Source of the DNA: JAAELZ01 sp965237485
GTDB lineage: Bacteria; Pseudomonadota; Gammaproteobacteria; Arenicellales; Poriferihabitantaceae
Reading direction: 5' to 3'
Length of the DNA: 64,000 nt
Assembly: GCA_965237485.1 (NCBI GenBank)
Contig: CBDEFQ010000006.1
Span: 496,001-560,000 of the forward strand
Below the pieces are notes generated by a model. The model was given only the letters and a program-made list of their open reading frames with translations. It made no database searches and was not told where the DNA came from. Made by a program: the position numbers and the translations under genes. Of the stretch, positions 27,720 to 37,945 are shown piece by piece. Every line of letters starts with the position of its first letter. Position 1 is the stretch's first letter.

Positions 27720-29113
27720 GAGTTATGCCCGAATCTGGTGTATGAGGCATTTTCTTCAAGCGGCTTCGGTTTGATCTGAGTAGTCATTAGTTTGCTCTAT
27801 TCCATCTTTAAATGGAACCCCTTGAATCACTTTTGCTAGATAGGCGAACCCGCGTATTCGGTTCCACTTTTTCTCTGCGCACTGACCCAGCTTGAACATC
27901 ATACTTAACATGCCATCACGGCTAAGACATCCCTTGCATCGTTTGGTACGGTGTCGGATAGTCGCGAATGTTGATTCAATTGGATTCGTAGTACGTATGC
28001 TCATCCAGTGCTTGGCAGGGAACGAGTAGAACGTCATTAACTCTTCGCGATCTTTTTCCAAGCACTGCGTGGCTTTTGGATACTTGTCTTGACAGGTTTT
28101 AATGAATAATTGATAGGCGCTTTGCGCCGCTTCTTTGGTTTCTTCCTGCCAAATGTTATGCAGAGCTGCTTTTGCTTTGGGCTGCACCGATTTAGGCAGC
28201 TTGTTCAGCACGTTGGCCGTTTTATGCACCCAACACCGTTGATGTTTAGTGCCAGGATAGACTTCTTCCAGGGCATTCCAAAAGCCTAAAGCACCATCAC
28301 CGATGCCCAGCTCTGGTTGATTCAGGCCTCGCTCCTTGAGTGCCAACAACACCTCTCGCCAACTCTGCGTAGACTCTCGCTCACCGTCTTCAATCGCCAG
28401 TAATTTCTTGTGACCGCGCTCATTCACTCCGATGACAACTAAGGCACAGAGCCGGCCCTCATCGCCGCGCAGGCCGCTGTGTATCCCGTCCGCCCATAGA
28501 TAAACCCATCGATCTCGATCTAAACCTTCTCTATTCCAATCCTTGTACTCCTGAGACCACGTTGCTTTGAGCTTACTCACTGTGCCTGATGATAACCCAG
28601 TCGCTGATTGACCCACTAGCACGCTCAGTGCATCCCCCATTTCTCCAGTGCTGACACCCTTGAGATACAGCCAAGGCAAGGCCGCTTCCAGTGTTCTCGT
28701 TTTACGCACATACGGCGGCACTAAAGCAGACCGAAAGGTGATCGGTACTCCAGTGCGGGAGCGCACCTTGGGGATACGTACTTTGACTGGGCCGATCCCG
28801 GTTTGCAGTTCACGTTCTGGCAAATAGCCGTTACGAACGACACCAGCGTGTCCTGAATCTGAGACTTTGTCACAATTGCGATACAGCAGTTCAGATAACT
28901 CACTCTCGACCGCGGTTTGAATGAGTTGCCTAGCGCCATTGCGAATCAATTCTTGCAGCGGATCGATGCTTTGCTCTGGCTTTTCAAAGGAAATAATTTT
29001 ATTCTGTTTCATAGTGGCGTATGTCTGTGGAAGTTTAAGTTGTTGTAAACTCAACTCATCCCGATACGCCGCTTTTAGTCAACTACTCCATACACCACTT
29101 TCAGGCATAACTC
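27720..29113 (-). mobile_element. IS256-family element, copy 2
   Basis: Full-length 1394 bp, near-identical to the copy at 11948-13341, same ends. Inserted in the IS5 transposase gene after the TTG codon region of IYAGTTG. Confidence 0.95.
27756..29054 (-). CDS. IS256-family transposase
   Basis: 432 residues, differing from the protein of copy 1 at about one position (SSGTVS for SSSTVS near residue 158). All DDE signature regions are intact. Confidence 0.95.
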   Translation of the reverse strand: MSLQQLKLPQTYATMKQNKIISFEKPEQSIDPLQELIRNGARQLIQTAVESELSELLYRNCDKVSDSGHAGVVRNGYLPERELQTGIGPVKVRIPKVRSRTGVPITFRSALVPPYVRKTRTLEAALPWLYLKGVSTGEMGDALSVLVGQSATGLSSGTVSKLKATWSQEYKDWNREGLDRDRWVYLWADGIHSGLRGDEGRLCALVVIGVNERGHKKLLAIEDGERESTQSWREVLLALKERGLNQPELGIGDGALGFWNALEEVYPGTKHQRCWVHKTANVLNKLPKSVQPKAKAALHNIWQEETKEAAQSAYQLFIKTCQDKYPKATQCLEKDREELMTFYSFPAKHWMSIRTTNPIESTFATIRHRTKRCKGCLSRDGMLSMMFKLGQCAEKKWNRIRGFAYLAKVIQGVPFKDGIEQTNDYSDQTEAA

Positions 29114-30986
29114 CACTACTGGCCGCCCTAGTTATCCATTACTTAGTTTGTTCCGCAGCTTGATGCTGGGAATTTGGTATGAACTGTCGGATAGGGAGTT
29201 AGCACAGTGCTTATTTAGAGATTTATTGTTTCGTAAGTTTTGCCGCTTTGAGTTAGGCGGCGATGTACCTGAAGCTCCGACCCTTGGGCGCTTTCGTAAC
29301 CAGTTAATGGAGCACGAACTGTGGGATCGCTTGCTAGGTGAGATCAATCGTCAACTTGAAGCGAAGAACATTATTATGAGCAAGGGGCGCATCAACATTA
29401 TAGATGCAACACCTATAGAAGCGGCTCGTTCTGGAAATGGTAACGGCAAAGACGGGACGCCTAAGCGAGACCCTGAAGCGAGCTGGCATGTCAAAAATGA
29501 CAGCCGAGGTCGAAAGAAGTCTACCTATGGCTACTCAGTGCATACGGGAGTTGATGAGGATGGGTTTGTTCAGCACCAGAATGTGACGCCAGGGCATGTT
29601 CATGACAGCCAACTGCGCGATGAATTGCTGTTGGGCGATGAGACTGCCCTATATGCTGATGCGGCGTATAGTTCTGAGGAGACGCGAGATAAACTGGAGC
29701 AACTTGGAATTGATGATCAGGTTCAACGCAAGGGCTATCGAGGTAATCCGTTGTCAGATGCAGACCGTACCCGTAATGCAGTTATTGCGGTAACGCGAGC
29801 AGGTGGCGAACGGCTCTTTGCGACTTACAAGCAGCATTATGGTTTAGCTCGCACTCGGTTCATGGGGCTAGCGAAGAACCAGACTGTTTACGGCCTAGCG
29901 GCGATGGCAGCGAATATCCGAAAGGCGCTAAGTTCTTAAGCTTGTATGGCTTGCCTGATTGGCACTATGCTGGATAGTTGTGCCTTTAATATGGCTTAGG
30001 TGCTCGAATTGATAAAATAGTGACTAAATGATGATCGAATACGCGAAACTGGGCAAATATAGCTCAAAAAATGAGTGCTTCGAAAATATCAAACTAAAAT
30101 CGTGAGTTACGCTGCGCTCTCAAACAATTAATTGCAAATTCGTTAACAGCCGAGCCTAGGGCAATATTCGAGAAAGCAACAGCACTTCAAGCGGTTGACC
30201 GCTACTCTAGTGCAGAGAGCTTTGCTAATGAGCTTAGAACATGGCTTAGCCATCGCCCCGTGGCTGCGCTTAAGGGGGGGCTAGTTTACCGTTTGCGTAA
30301 ATCCCTTAGGCGCAGTTGGCTTGCATGGGTAGCCGCTTTGTTGCTGGCAGGGGTCGCTATTGTCAGTTCTATTGCAGCTTGGCAGAAAACACAGGTGGAA
30401 AAATCGCAAGTGCTCAATGAAGGACAAGTTCGGGTAGCAACGCAGTTAACCAAAACCATCAGCCAAGAACTGGATGACAAGCTTGCATTACTAGATGGTT
30501 CAACATTAACGCGCTTAGCCTCCGCAGAAAGTGCCTTGGCGCAACTAGAAGAATTGCATCAAGCACAGCCTAATAACCTAAAAATAAAATCAGCACTCGC
30601 GCAAGCGCAAAGGTTAGTGTCTAAGATCTTAAGCTTCCCACATAAACTTCATACGGGTGAGTTCAATCGCGGGCGGGCACATTTAAAACGGGCTTATTTG
30701 TTGTCTAAAGAAGTGTATGAAGCCAAGCCCAGTTTAAAGAATTTTATTCCTCTCATTATCGCTAATCGCTATGTGGGGGCGCAGCTGCACCTTATTGAGG
30801 GAAAGGCCAAGGAGGCTTTGCAACTAGAGCTAAGTCTATTAAGCGAAGCGAAAAAACACCAAGCAAGTGATAACCCTGCTGTTCGAACCCAAATGGCTAC
30901 GCAGTATACGACCACTGGACGCATGTTCATTTTTAACGGCCGCTTAGAAGAAGCGGGTGAGCAATTTGCGTTAGCCCGTGAATTGT

Positions 30987-32162
30987 GGGCTCGTCGGTTA
31001 ATACAATTTCAAACAGGGTTTTCGCCGAAGTCGCTTTTAGTTTGCTCAGCAACGCGTTTTTTGTGCAATAAACCGTCTATTAGCAGCCATTTTGCCACCA
31101 ATAGACGGATCTATCCCTAGGCCGGCACCAATTCAACTCGTTCAACTCCCAATGCCATTAATCGCTTAAGGTTAAAACATAAGCCCCTGATTCCAACTTG
31201 GAACTGGACTTTAGCCAACCCTTTATAACGAACTCGCTTATTGCGATGAGCAAACACTCGCTCATATGGTGAACGAATTTTGCTAATCCAACGGTCTTTG
31301 TCTCTATTCTTGCCATGCATATTGTTCTTCTTGATTGTTGCATCATGGCAACCGTTGCGCCTGAGCGTGGTTTTGGCCGGGCTCACGCAATAACCCTTGT
31401 CCGCATAAACAGCGCCCGACTTAGGGCAAACATGCTTCAAGCCGCTTGCATCCGTTACCTCAGCCGAGGTGGCCGCTATTTTATTGATCAAGCCACTTTG
31501 CATATCCACTGATGCATGCTCTTTGTAACCATACCAATATTTGCTATTTCCCTTGCACCCAAACCGTGCTTGCTTGTCCGCCGCAACTTTATCAACTGTC
31601 TTATTGTTGAACTCCTCTAATCCCATCTTTATCGCCTTATCTCTATCATCCCAAGTGGTTAGCTTACTGACCAACTGGCTGGCATCGACAAATGTGAATA
31701 CTTCTCGTACTAAGCCCATTGAAACTAACCCGCTCCGAACACGGTCAAATAAATTCATCATACCCCTGGTTCCAATGCGTGAGCGAAAATCACCAAAGTA
31801 ACTATGATCAGGAGTGCTCTGTTCCAGTCCTGAATCACAAAACCACTTAACGGCCAGATTCTCTGATAAGTATCGCTCCATTTCTCTATCACTTAAATCT
31901 TCCATGAACTGAAGCACCAAGGCACGTAAGCCGAACTCAACACCTCGGCCTTTAGGGCCACGGGTGGCATATATTTTAGAGAAGGGTTTACTCAATGCAC
32001 CAAAACATAATAGCTCATCGAGTTTACGGTAGGGATGTTCAGAGCTAACCAGAGAATCTAAGGTTAGGAACAGTTGGCTTTGATGACGTTTGCTCAAAAT
32101 TGCAGGCTGACTAGAATCAGCCCATATTATCTCACGTATTCTATTAATTATCCGACAAGCCC
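30987..32162 (-). mobile_element. IS5-like element (type B), copy 2
   Basis: 1176 bp, same ends as the copy at 22228, 5-bp duplication ATTGT (30982-30986, 32163-32167). Interrupts the kinase-TPR gene. Confidence 0.96.
31117..32097 (-). CDS. IS5-like transposase (type B)
   Basis: 326 residues, one visible difference from copy 1 (ENLAVKWF for ENLAAKWF). TTG start, intact DDE regions. Confidence 0.92.
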   Translation of the reverse strand: MSKRHQSQLFLTLDSLVSSEHPYRKLDELLCFGALSKPFSKIYATRGPKGRGVEFGLRALVLQFMEDLSDREMERYLSENLAVKWFCDSGLEQSTPDHSYFGDFRSRIGTRGMMNLFDRVRSGLVSMGLVREVFTFVDASQLVSKLTTWDDRDKAIKMGLEEFNNKTVDKVAADKQARFGCKGNSKYWYGYKEHASVDMQSGLINKIAATSAEVTDASGLKHVCPKSGAVYADKGYCVSPAKTTLRRNGCHDATIKKNNMHGKNRDKDRWISKIRSPYERVFAHRNKRVRYKGLAKVQFQVGIRGLCFNLKRLMALGVERVELVPA

Positions 32163-32829
32163 ATTGTATATCTCACCTACAGACGAAATGTCCGACTTTA
32201 GTAAAGAACGGGCACAGCGAGGTAAGAATGTTGCCCTAGATGTAGAAGCTATGTTTGCCCTGCTAAGCGGTGATTATGATGCAGCGCGTGATAAATATCA
32301 GGCGGTGCTAAAGCGTCACGAAGGCAAGAAACTGTGGATAGATAAACAGCGTCAACTTAAAGCGCACCATTCTTTAGCGTGTATTGCTATGTTAGATCAG
32401 GCTGATTTCAACCTCGCAGCCAAGGAATTGAGAGAGGCAAAAGGTATTGCAGATAAACTTGCGGCGGCATTTCCCTCAGCGGCTTTTACAAAATGGATGA
32501 AAAACCGCTACGCGACGGCAAACGAAATGCAGGCAAACTTGCAGCTCCATATTGATGCGCAACTTGACTTGACGCAAGCTGAGCAACAGCAGTGGCTAAG
32601 CAGATTTAATTGCGATGACCTTCAATTAATCCAACTACCCGCACCTCCGCCAGAGGGGTGGCAATCAATTCGTGAGCAATTAACCTTTTCGTTTTCAGAT
32701 GTTGTATCACCAGTAAACCTTCAGTAAGTTTCCCTATTTGTTTGGGAAATATATACTTAATTGTACTAAACGCTTGAATTAGTCGCCGCGTATGGGTACA
32801 ATTAAGTCTCGATAAATGGTGAGGCTATA

Positions 32830-33732
32830 ATGAAAAAGCACATGAGCATTCCGCAGTTTTATAAGCGATACCCTGATGAGAATGCATGCAGAGACTTTAT
32901 CATACAGGAACGATGGAATGGAAAGCCAGAATGCCCTTATTGTGGAGATAATAAAATCTATACCTTAACAGGAGGGATGCAGTTTAAGTGCGGTGATTGT
33001 AAACAACGGTTCAGCGTTCGCACAGATACGGTTATGGAGCAATCAAGATTACCATTACAAACATGGTTGCTTGCAATGTACATCATGACTACAGCGCGAA
33101 AAGAAATATCTAGCGTACCGTTTGCTAAGGAGTTAGGTGTGACACAAAAAACCGCTTGGTTTCTATCAAACAGAATCAGAGAGGCTTGCGCTAATGGTGG
33201 CGGTATGTTACGCGGGGAAGTCGAAGTAGATGAGACGTACATCGGAGGCAAAGAGAAAAACAAACACGCTCATAAAAAACTCCGCGCCGGACGCGGTGCG
33301 GTTGGCAAACAACCAGTAATGGGTATGCGAGAGCGAGGTGGGGCAATTCGAGCAATGCCAATTTCACGGACGGATAAGCCAACAATTCATGCCAAGCTAG
33401 CCCAATATATTGAAAAAGGCACAATCGTTTACACCGATGAGCATAGGGCTTATCTTGGGATGGAGGGATACAAGCACCTTTCAGTCTCCCATAGCGCGGG
33501 GGAATATGTGAATGGTCAAGCAAGCACTAACGGGATAGAATCATTTTGGGCGTTATTAAAGCGCGGCTATTACGGCACTCACCATTGGTACAGCTTTAAA
33601 CATCTAGCGCGTTATGTGGCAGAATACACCTATCGCCATAATACAATCGGTATTTCTGGTGAACCAGCTATCGGCGGATTAATTAGAAAAAGCGTAGGTA
33701 AGAGATTGCGCTATTCTCAACTAATCGCCTAA
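32830..33732 (+). CDS. IS1595-family transposase
   Basis: 300 residues: N-terminal zinc ribbon (CPYCGDNKIYTL... FKCGDCKQRF), then the DDE_Tnp_IS1595 domain with the first catalytic aspartate in GEVEVDETYIGG, the second in TIVYTDEHRAY, and the N/E-type third residue in ASTNGIESFWALLKRG. Full length; first gene of the restriction-modification transposon. Confidence 0.95.
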   Translation: MKKHMSIPQFYKRYPDENACRDFIIQERWNGKPECPYCGDNKIYTLTGGMQFKCGDCKQRFSVRTDTVMEQSRLPLQTWLLAMYIMTTARKEISSVPFAKELGVTQKTAWFLSNRIREACANGGGMLRGEVEVDETYIGGKEKNKHAHKKLRAGRGAVGKQPVMGMRERGGAIRAMPISRTDKPTIHAKLAQYIEKGTIVYTDEHRAYLGMEGYKHLSVSHSAGEYVNGQASTNGIESFWALLKRGYYGTHHWYSFKHLARYVAEYTYRHNTIGISGEPAIGGLIRKSVGKRLRYSQLIA

Positions 33733-33737
33733 GACAT

Positions 33738-34586
33738 TTGGAGAACAATGTGTCAAAAATAATAGAACCAATACCGCTAAAATTTGAGCAAGCGGTGAGC
33801 CGTGTAGTCAAGGCAAAGCCTACCCCGAAAAAACAGCGAAAGAAAGCCAAGTCTAAGCGCGTCGTTAATGGCAAGATTTATTTGGGTGACTGTATTGAAG
33901 TCATGCAGTCGCTACCAGATGAATCAATCAAAGCCATTGTGACATCACCGCCCTATAACATCAAAAACAGCACAGGTAACGGCTTAAAAAATGGCAGAGG
34001 GGGTAAGTGGCCCAAGGCCGCTCTACAGGCCGGATATGCGAATTATGACGACTGTATGCCCCATGATGAATACGTTGAGTGGCAAAGGCAATGCCTAACT
34101 GAAATGATGCGTCTATTACGCCCCGATGGTGCTATTTTCTACAATCATAAATGGAGGGTACAGAATGGGCTATTACAAGATAGATCAGATATTGTCGATG
34201 GATTCCCCGTTAGGCAAATCATCATCTGGCATAGGGCCGGAGGTATCAATTTTAACCCGAGGTATTTCTTGCCTAACTATGAAGTTATTTATCTAATTGC
34301 CAAGCCTGATTTTAAACTCGCCCCCAAAACGAATGCATGGGGGTGTATTTGGAAAAGCACCCAAGAAAGCAAAAACTCCCACCCAGCACCATTCCCTGTT
34401 GGTCTTGCTTCGAGGTGTATTGAAGCGGTAGGAGAGGGGCCGATACTTGACCCATTTATGGGTAGTGGCACCACCGCCCTCGCGGCTGAAATGGCAGGGG
34501 TTGAATGGCTAGGGATAGACAATTCGCAAAAATATATAAACATGACAACAGAGCGCGTAAATAGCTTTATCAGCAGGTCGCTATAA
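33738..34586 (+). CDS. Type II DNA methyltransferase, probably N4-cytosine
   Basis: 282 residues from a TTG start (GTG at 33750 is an alternative). Catalytic motif IV TSPPYN at 69-74 lies near the N-terminus and SAM-binding motif I DPFMGSGTT at ~238-246 near the C-terminus, the beta-class order. The SPPY form is usual in N4-cytosine enzymes, which fits pairing with an MvaI/BcnI-type nuclease (known members cut CCNGG-type sites and their partners make m4C). Its stop overlaps the nuclease ATG by one base (TAATG), so the protective enzyme is translated first. Confidence 0.93.
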   Translation: MENNVSKIIEPIPLKFEQAVSRVVKAKPTPKKQRKKAKSKRVVNGKIYLGDCIEVMQSLPDESIKAIVTSPPYNIKNSTGNGLKNGRGGKWPKAALQAGYANYDDCMPHDEYVEWQRQCLTEMMRLLRPDGAIFYNHKWRVQNGLLQDRSDIVDGFPVRQIIIWHRAGGINFNPRYFLPNYEVIYLIAKPDFKLAPKTNAWGCIWKSTQESKNSHPAPFPVGLASRCIEAVGEGPILDPFMGSGTTALAAEMAGVEWLGIDNSQKYINMTTERVNSFISRSL

Positions 34587-35284
34587 TGAGTATTACCATG
34601 ACAGATGAAACACTATACGCACGACTAAAAGGCGTCCTGAATCGTGATTGGATTGACATACCCGACTATTACGGCTATCGCGGTACTGGCGCACCCGGGT
34701 TAATCCTAGAAGAATTGCTAGGTGTAGATGGTGGTAATCGTGACACACCTGATGCAGGAAAGTGGGAGATCAAATTTTCAGGTAAAAACGCAGGACTTTT
34801 AACGCTGTTTCATTTAGAGGCGGCGCCTAAAGGTCATATGCACCAGATGGTTAGGACTTTTGGATGGCCCGATGATAAAGGTAGAACCAGCTTTAGGCAT
34901 ACCATACTTGGACGATCAGACAGAGGGTTCTATATCACTAATGAGAGCAATAGAATATCTGTATGCAATGACAGCGAAAGCGATGTGGTTTCGCCATACT
35001 GGACACATGATAAACTATTAAATGCCTTTGCATCAAAACTTAGACGGCTAATTGTCGTCAAGGGGACAAAGAAAAACAACCGAGTAAAATACGAAACAGC
35101 TTATCTATATTGGGAACCACAAATAACCCAATTTGCTAATGCGGTTGAGCATGGAATTGTGGCGATAGATTTTGACGCTAGAACGAACAATGGCAGGGGA
35201 CTAAGAAATCACGGCACTAAGTTTCAAGTTAAGTATGACAACTTGCGTCATCTTTACAACCATTATCAAAAATTTACAGTTTAG
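34586..35284 (+). CDS. MvaI/BcnI-family restriction endonuclease
   Basis: 232 residues. The catalytic core is readable: a glutamate in LEELLG (E42/E43) followed by D-x4-E-x-K (D56, E61, K63, within PDAGKWEIKF), the same order as in MvaI. The family acts as a monomer on CCWGG or CCSGG, nicking strands sequentially; the exact site here cannot be told from sequence alone. The stop lies 22 nt before the transposon end, so little else fits in the element. Confidence 0.92.
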   Translation: MSITMTDETLYARLKGVLNRDWIDIPDYYGYRGTGAPGLILEELLGVDGGNRDTPDAGKWEIKFSGKNAGLLTLFHLEAAPKGHMHQMVRTFGWPDDKGRTSFRHTILGRSDRGFYITNESNRISVCNDSESDVVSPYWTHDKLLNAFASKLRRLIVVKGTKKNNRVKYETAYLYWEPQITQFANAVEHGIVAIDFDARTNNGRGLRNHGTKFQVKYDNLRHLYNHYQKFTV

Positions 35285-35314
35285 TACAATTAAGTATATA
35301 ATTCCGATTTGTTT

Positions 35315-35473
35315 CTTAGGCTGCCTTAGCCATTTTAGCTAATTTCAAATTAATTGAACCAATTTCGCGTGCTTTCTAGCATTTATTAGTAAGGGCTAGG
35401 CTGGTTGTCGCGCTCGCGCCAAAGCTGTAATAAGTAATGGCGGTGATTACTAATGGTTAGTTGAGGCAAAGCA
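35315..35473 (+). promoter_or_regulatory. Upstream region duplicated ahead of both DUF285 genes
   Basis: About 130 bases (GCGTGCTTTCTAGCATTTAT, AAGGGCTAGGCTGG, CTAATGGTTAG, AAAGCAATGCAA) recur ahead of the second DUF285 gene at 38840-38968. Conservation of the leader with the coding start suggests it carries the promoter. No clear -35/-10 pair or ribosome site stronger than GAGG was seen. Confidence 0.45.
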
Positions 35474-36408
35474 ATGCAACTTATTTATCAGGGAGCTGCT
35501 CGTGATGAGAGCAGAAAAAATTTAGTAGAGTCAGGCGAAACAAAGAAGGCAAGTTTTAAACAAGCTATTTGGGCGAATGGGTTATTGGGAGCAAGGCGGA
35601 AAAGACTTTTGCTGCTGCTCACTCTGCTTGCTTCAAATGGCCTATGGGCAGCGACCTTAGATGATTTTATTACCACATGGAAAACGGATAATGTGGGTGC
35701 ATCAAACGACGACCAAATCACTATCCCTACCGAAGGCGCAGGCTATAACTATGACATTTTGTGGGGGGATGGCCAGAATGACATGGGGGTAACAGGTTCG
35801 ATTACTCACACGTATGCAGCTGCGGGCACGTATACCGTCACCATTCGAGGTGATTTTCCACGCATTTATTTTAATAACACGGGAGATGAGGAGAAAATTC
35901 TCTCAGTAGAGCAATGGGGCACAATTGCATGGACATCAATGAATAAAGCTTTTTATGGCTGTACTAATTTATTGGTTAATGCGACAGATGCCCCCGATTT
36001 GTCGGCTGTGACCGATGCATCAAGTATGTTTTTCGCAAGCTCGCTTAATTCAAGTTTAGATCATTGGGATGTGAGCAATATTACGAATATGAGTCTCATG
36101 TTTGCCAGTATTGATGCATTTAACCAACCCCTTGGTACTTGGGATGTAAGTAGGGTTACGGATATGGGTAGCATGTTTTACTCCACCGATACGTTTAATC
36201 AACCTATTGGCACTTGGGATGTGAGTAGCGTTACGGATATGGGTAACATGTTTACCTATGCTGATGAATTTAATCAGCCAATTAATTCTTGGAATGTAAG
36301 TAGTGTTACGGATATGGGTGGCATGTTTTACAATGCCGATGCGTTTAACCCCAGACGTCAGGGTAGTTGCACACATTTTAATTCACAAGGGGCGGCGGAG
36401 AAATACTC

Positions 36409-36921
36409 ATGCCGAAATATAGCGTAGAACGAAGAGAAGCTGTTTTATCTAAATTATTATCATCAAATAGTCAGTCCTTCGCAGAAATATCTAGAGAAGA
36501 AGGAATCAGTGTTCAAACCTTGTATGATTGGCGAAATAAAGCCAGACGATCAGGAGTTTTAATGCCTAATAGTGATTCATCTAATCAGTGGGATTGCCAA
36601 ACTAAGTTCACCGTAGTTCTTGAAACTGCTGCGATGAATGAACAAGAATTATCTGCGTATTGCCGAGAGAAAGGCCTATACCCTACTCAAATAACGCAAT
36701 GGCGAGAAGCTTGTATTAATGGTGTTGATGAGGCTCTCATTAGCCCTAAAGTTGCGCGCGATGAAATACGTGCGTTAAAAAAAGACAAGAAGAAGCTAGA
36801 AACCCAGCTGCGCGGCAAAGATAAAGCCTTGGCTGAAACGGCCGCATTATTAGTATTACAAAAAAGTTTCAGGCGCTTTGGGAGGACGAGGAAGTATGAT
36901 TACGACTCAGACGCGCATTAA
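36409..36921 (+). CDS. IS3-family transposase OrfA
   Basis: 170 residues with two HTH segments (SFAEISREEGISVQTLYDWRNKA in the first part, AYCREKGLYPTQITQWREA in the second) and a coiled-coil C-terminus (RALKKDKKKLETQLRGKDKA). Overlaps orfB, as usual in the family. Confidence 0.9.
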   Translation: MPKYSVERREAVLSKLLSSNSQSFAEISREEGISVQTLYDWRNKARRSGVLMPNSDSSNQWDCQTKFTVVLETAAMNEQELSAYCREKGLYPTQITQWREACINGVDEALISPKVARDEIRALKKDKKKLETQLRGKDKALAETAALLVLQKSFRRFGRTRKYDYDSDAH

Positions 36922-37945
36922 AGTAATCAATGATGTTAATGAAGCAGTAGACGCAGGTTCAAAGCGTTCAAGTGCTTGTGAGTTGGTTGGCCTTGCCGAG
37001 TCTACGCTTAGACGTTGGAAGCCAAAAGGAGAAGATAGTATCCGCAGTGATCAACGTCCTTTGGTAGAAAAGCCAGTCCCTGGCAATAAACTAAGCGAGC
37101 AAGAGCAGCAACACATTTTATCGATATGTAATGAATCGGCATACCATCATTTGCCGCCGTCGCAAATAGTACCGCAGTTGGCTGACAAAGGTATTTATGT
37201 GGCCAGCGAGCCCAGCTTTTATCGAGTTCTCAAGGCGCATGGGCAATTGAAGCACCGCGGCCGCGCCAAACAAAAGCAGTCCCGAACACCCGATACTCAT
37301 ATAGTGCTAAAACCTAATGCTGTGTGGATGTGGGATATCACCTATTTGGCGACGCGTACTATTGGCAAGCATTATTACCTGTACATGGTAGAAGACCTTT
37401 ACAGTCGCTATGGCGTTCACTGGGAAGTACATCCTGTTGAAAGCGGTGAATTAGGTGCGCAGTTGATGTCTCAGGCGGCTCTAAAAGTGGCCAGCTGCGA
37501 TGGCATGCCCGTCTTACACAGTGATAATGGCAGCCCAATGAAATCGTTCACAATGAGAGCGAAGTTAGAAGCATTAGGAATAAAGCCCTCTTACTCAAGG
37601 CCAAGAGTAAGCAATGACAACGCTTATATTGAATCCATGTTTAGAACGGTAAAGTATTGCCCTGCGTGGCCTTCTCAAGGCTTCGATAGCTTAGAGGCCG
37701 CCCGCCAATGGGTGGGTAAGTTTATGCAATGGTATAACGAAGAACATCGTCACAGTGCTATACGCTACGTTACACCTGGCCAGCGTTATCGCGATGAAGA
37801 TAGTGCCCTATTAGCAAAACGAGAAGTTGTTTATCAGGAAGCTAAAGCAGCAAAACCTAATCGGTGGTCTGGCCAAACCCGAAATTGGCGGCCTTGTGGT
37901 GCGGTTGCGCTGAACCCACAAAAAGAAGTATTATTGGCTGCGTAG
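36896..37945 (+). CDS. IS3-family transposase OrfB
   Basis: About 349 residues from ATG 36896. rve core: WMWDITYLATR (first D), PVLHSDNGSPM (second D), SNDNAYIESMFRTVKY (E). HTH at the N-terminus (ACELVGLAESTLRRWK). Intact. Confidence 0.92.
   Translation: MITTQTRIKVINDVNEAVDAGSKRSSACELVGLAESTLRRWKPKGEDSIRSDQRPLVEKPVPGNKLSEQEQQHILSICNESAYHHLPPSQIVPQLADKGIYVASEPSFYRVLKAHGQLKHRGRAKQKQSRTPDTHIVLKPNAVWMWDITYLATRTIGKHYYLYMVEDLYSRYGVHWEVHPVESGELGAQLMSQAALKVASCDGMPVLHSDNGSPMKSFTMRAKLEALGIKPSYSRPRVSNDNAYIESMFRTVKYCPAWPSQGFDSLEAARQWVGKFMQWYNEEHRHSAIRYVTPGQRYRDEDSALLAKREVVYQEAKAAKPNRWSGQTRNWRPCGAVALNPQKEVLLAA

Larger units (their letters stand above)
27095..29939 (+). pseudogene. IS5 transposase split by IS256
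   Basis: 5' piece 27095-27261 (MLKLGMQKPF... to IYAGTTG) and 3' piece 29123-29939 (RPSYPLLSL... to the catalytic region) flank the IS256 insertion. In addition one base is missing near 29920 relative to copy 1 (ATCCGAAAGG for ATCCGTAAAGG), giving an early stop ALSS and loss of the last ~17 residues. Confidence 0.9.
27059..30121 (+). mobile_element. IS5-family element, copy 2, carrying an IS256 insertion
   Basis: Ends GAGAGTGCAGCATAACTC (27059) and (inverted) GAGAGCGCAGCGTAACTC (30121). After subtracting the inserted IS256 DNA (27262-29113) and one 9-bp duplication the element is about 1202 bp, as copy 1, but in opposite orientation. Left flank: FG-GAP gene; right flank: kinase-TPR gene. Confidence 0.93.
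30122..32727 (+). pseudogene. Receptor-type Ser/Thr protein kinase with TPR region: 3' part, split by IS
   Basis: The frame enters from the IS5 end at 30122 with the end of a PknB-type kinase C-lobe (LKQLIANSLTAEP, DRYSSAESFANELRTWLSHRPV), a single transmembrane helix (WLAWVAALLLAGVAIVSSI) and a long alpha-helical, TPR-like extracytoplasmic part ending at 32727. The catalytic lobes are missing. The IS5-like element at 30987-32162 splits the gene; removal with one ATTGT copy joins LAREL to YISPTDE in frame. Dead as a kinase. Confidence 0.85.
32744..35306 (+). mobile_element. IS1595-type transposon carrying a type II restriction-modification system
   Basis: 2563 bp. Inverted ends of 28 bp: GGGAAATATATACTTAATTG... 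at 32744 and CGGAATTATATACTTAATTG... read inward from 35306, with two mismatches. Flanked by the 8-bp direct repeat ATTTGTTT (32736-32743 and 35307-35314), the duplication size typical of IS1595. Gene order: transposase, methyltransferase, endonuclease, all on the plus strand with 1-17 nt spacing. The element lies between the end of the kinase-TPR gene and the DUF285 gene, in non-coding DNA. All three genes appear intact. Confidence 0.93.
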
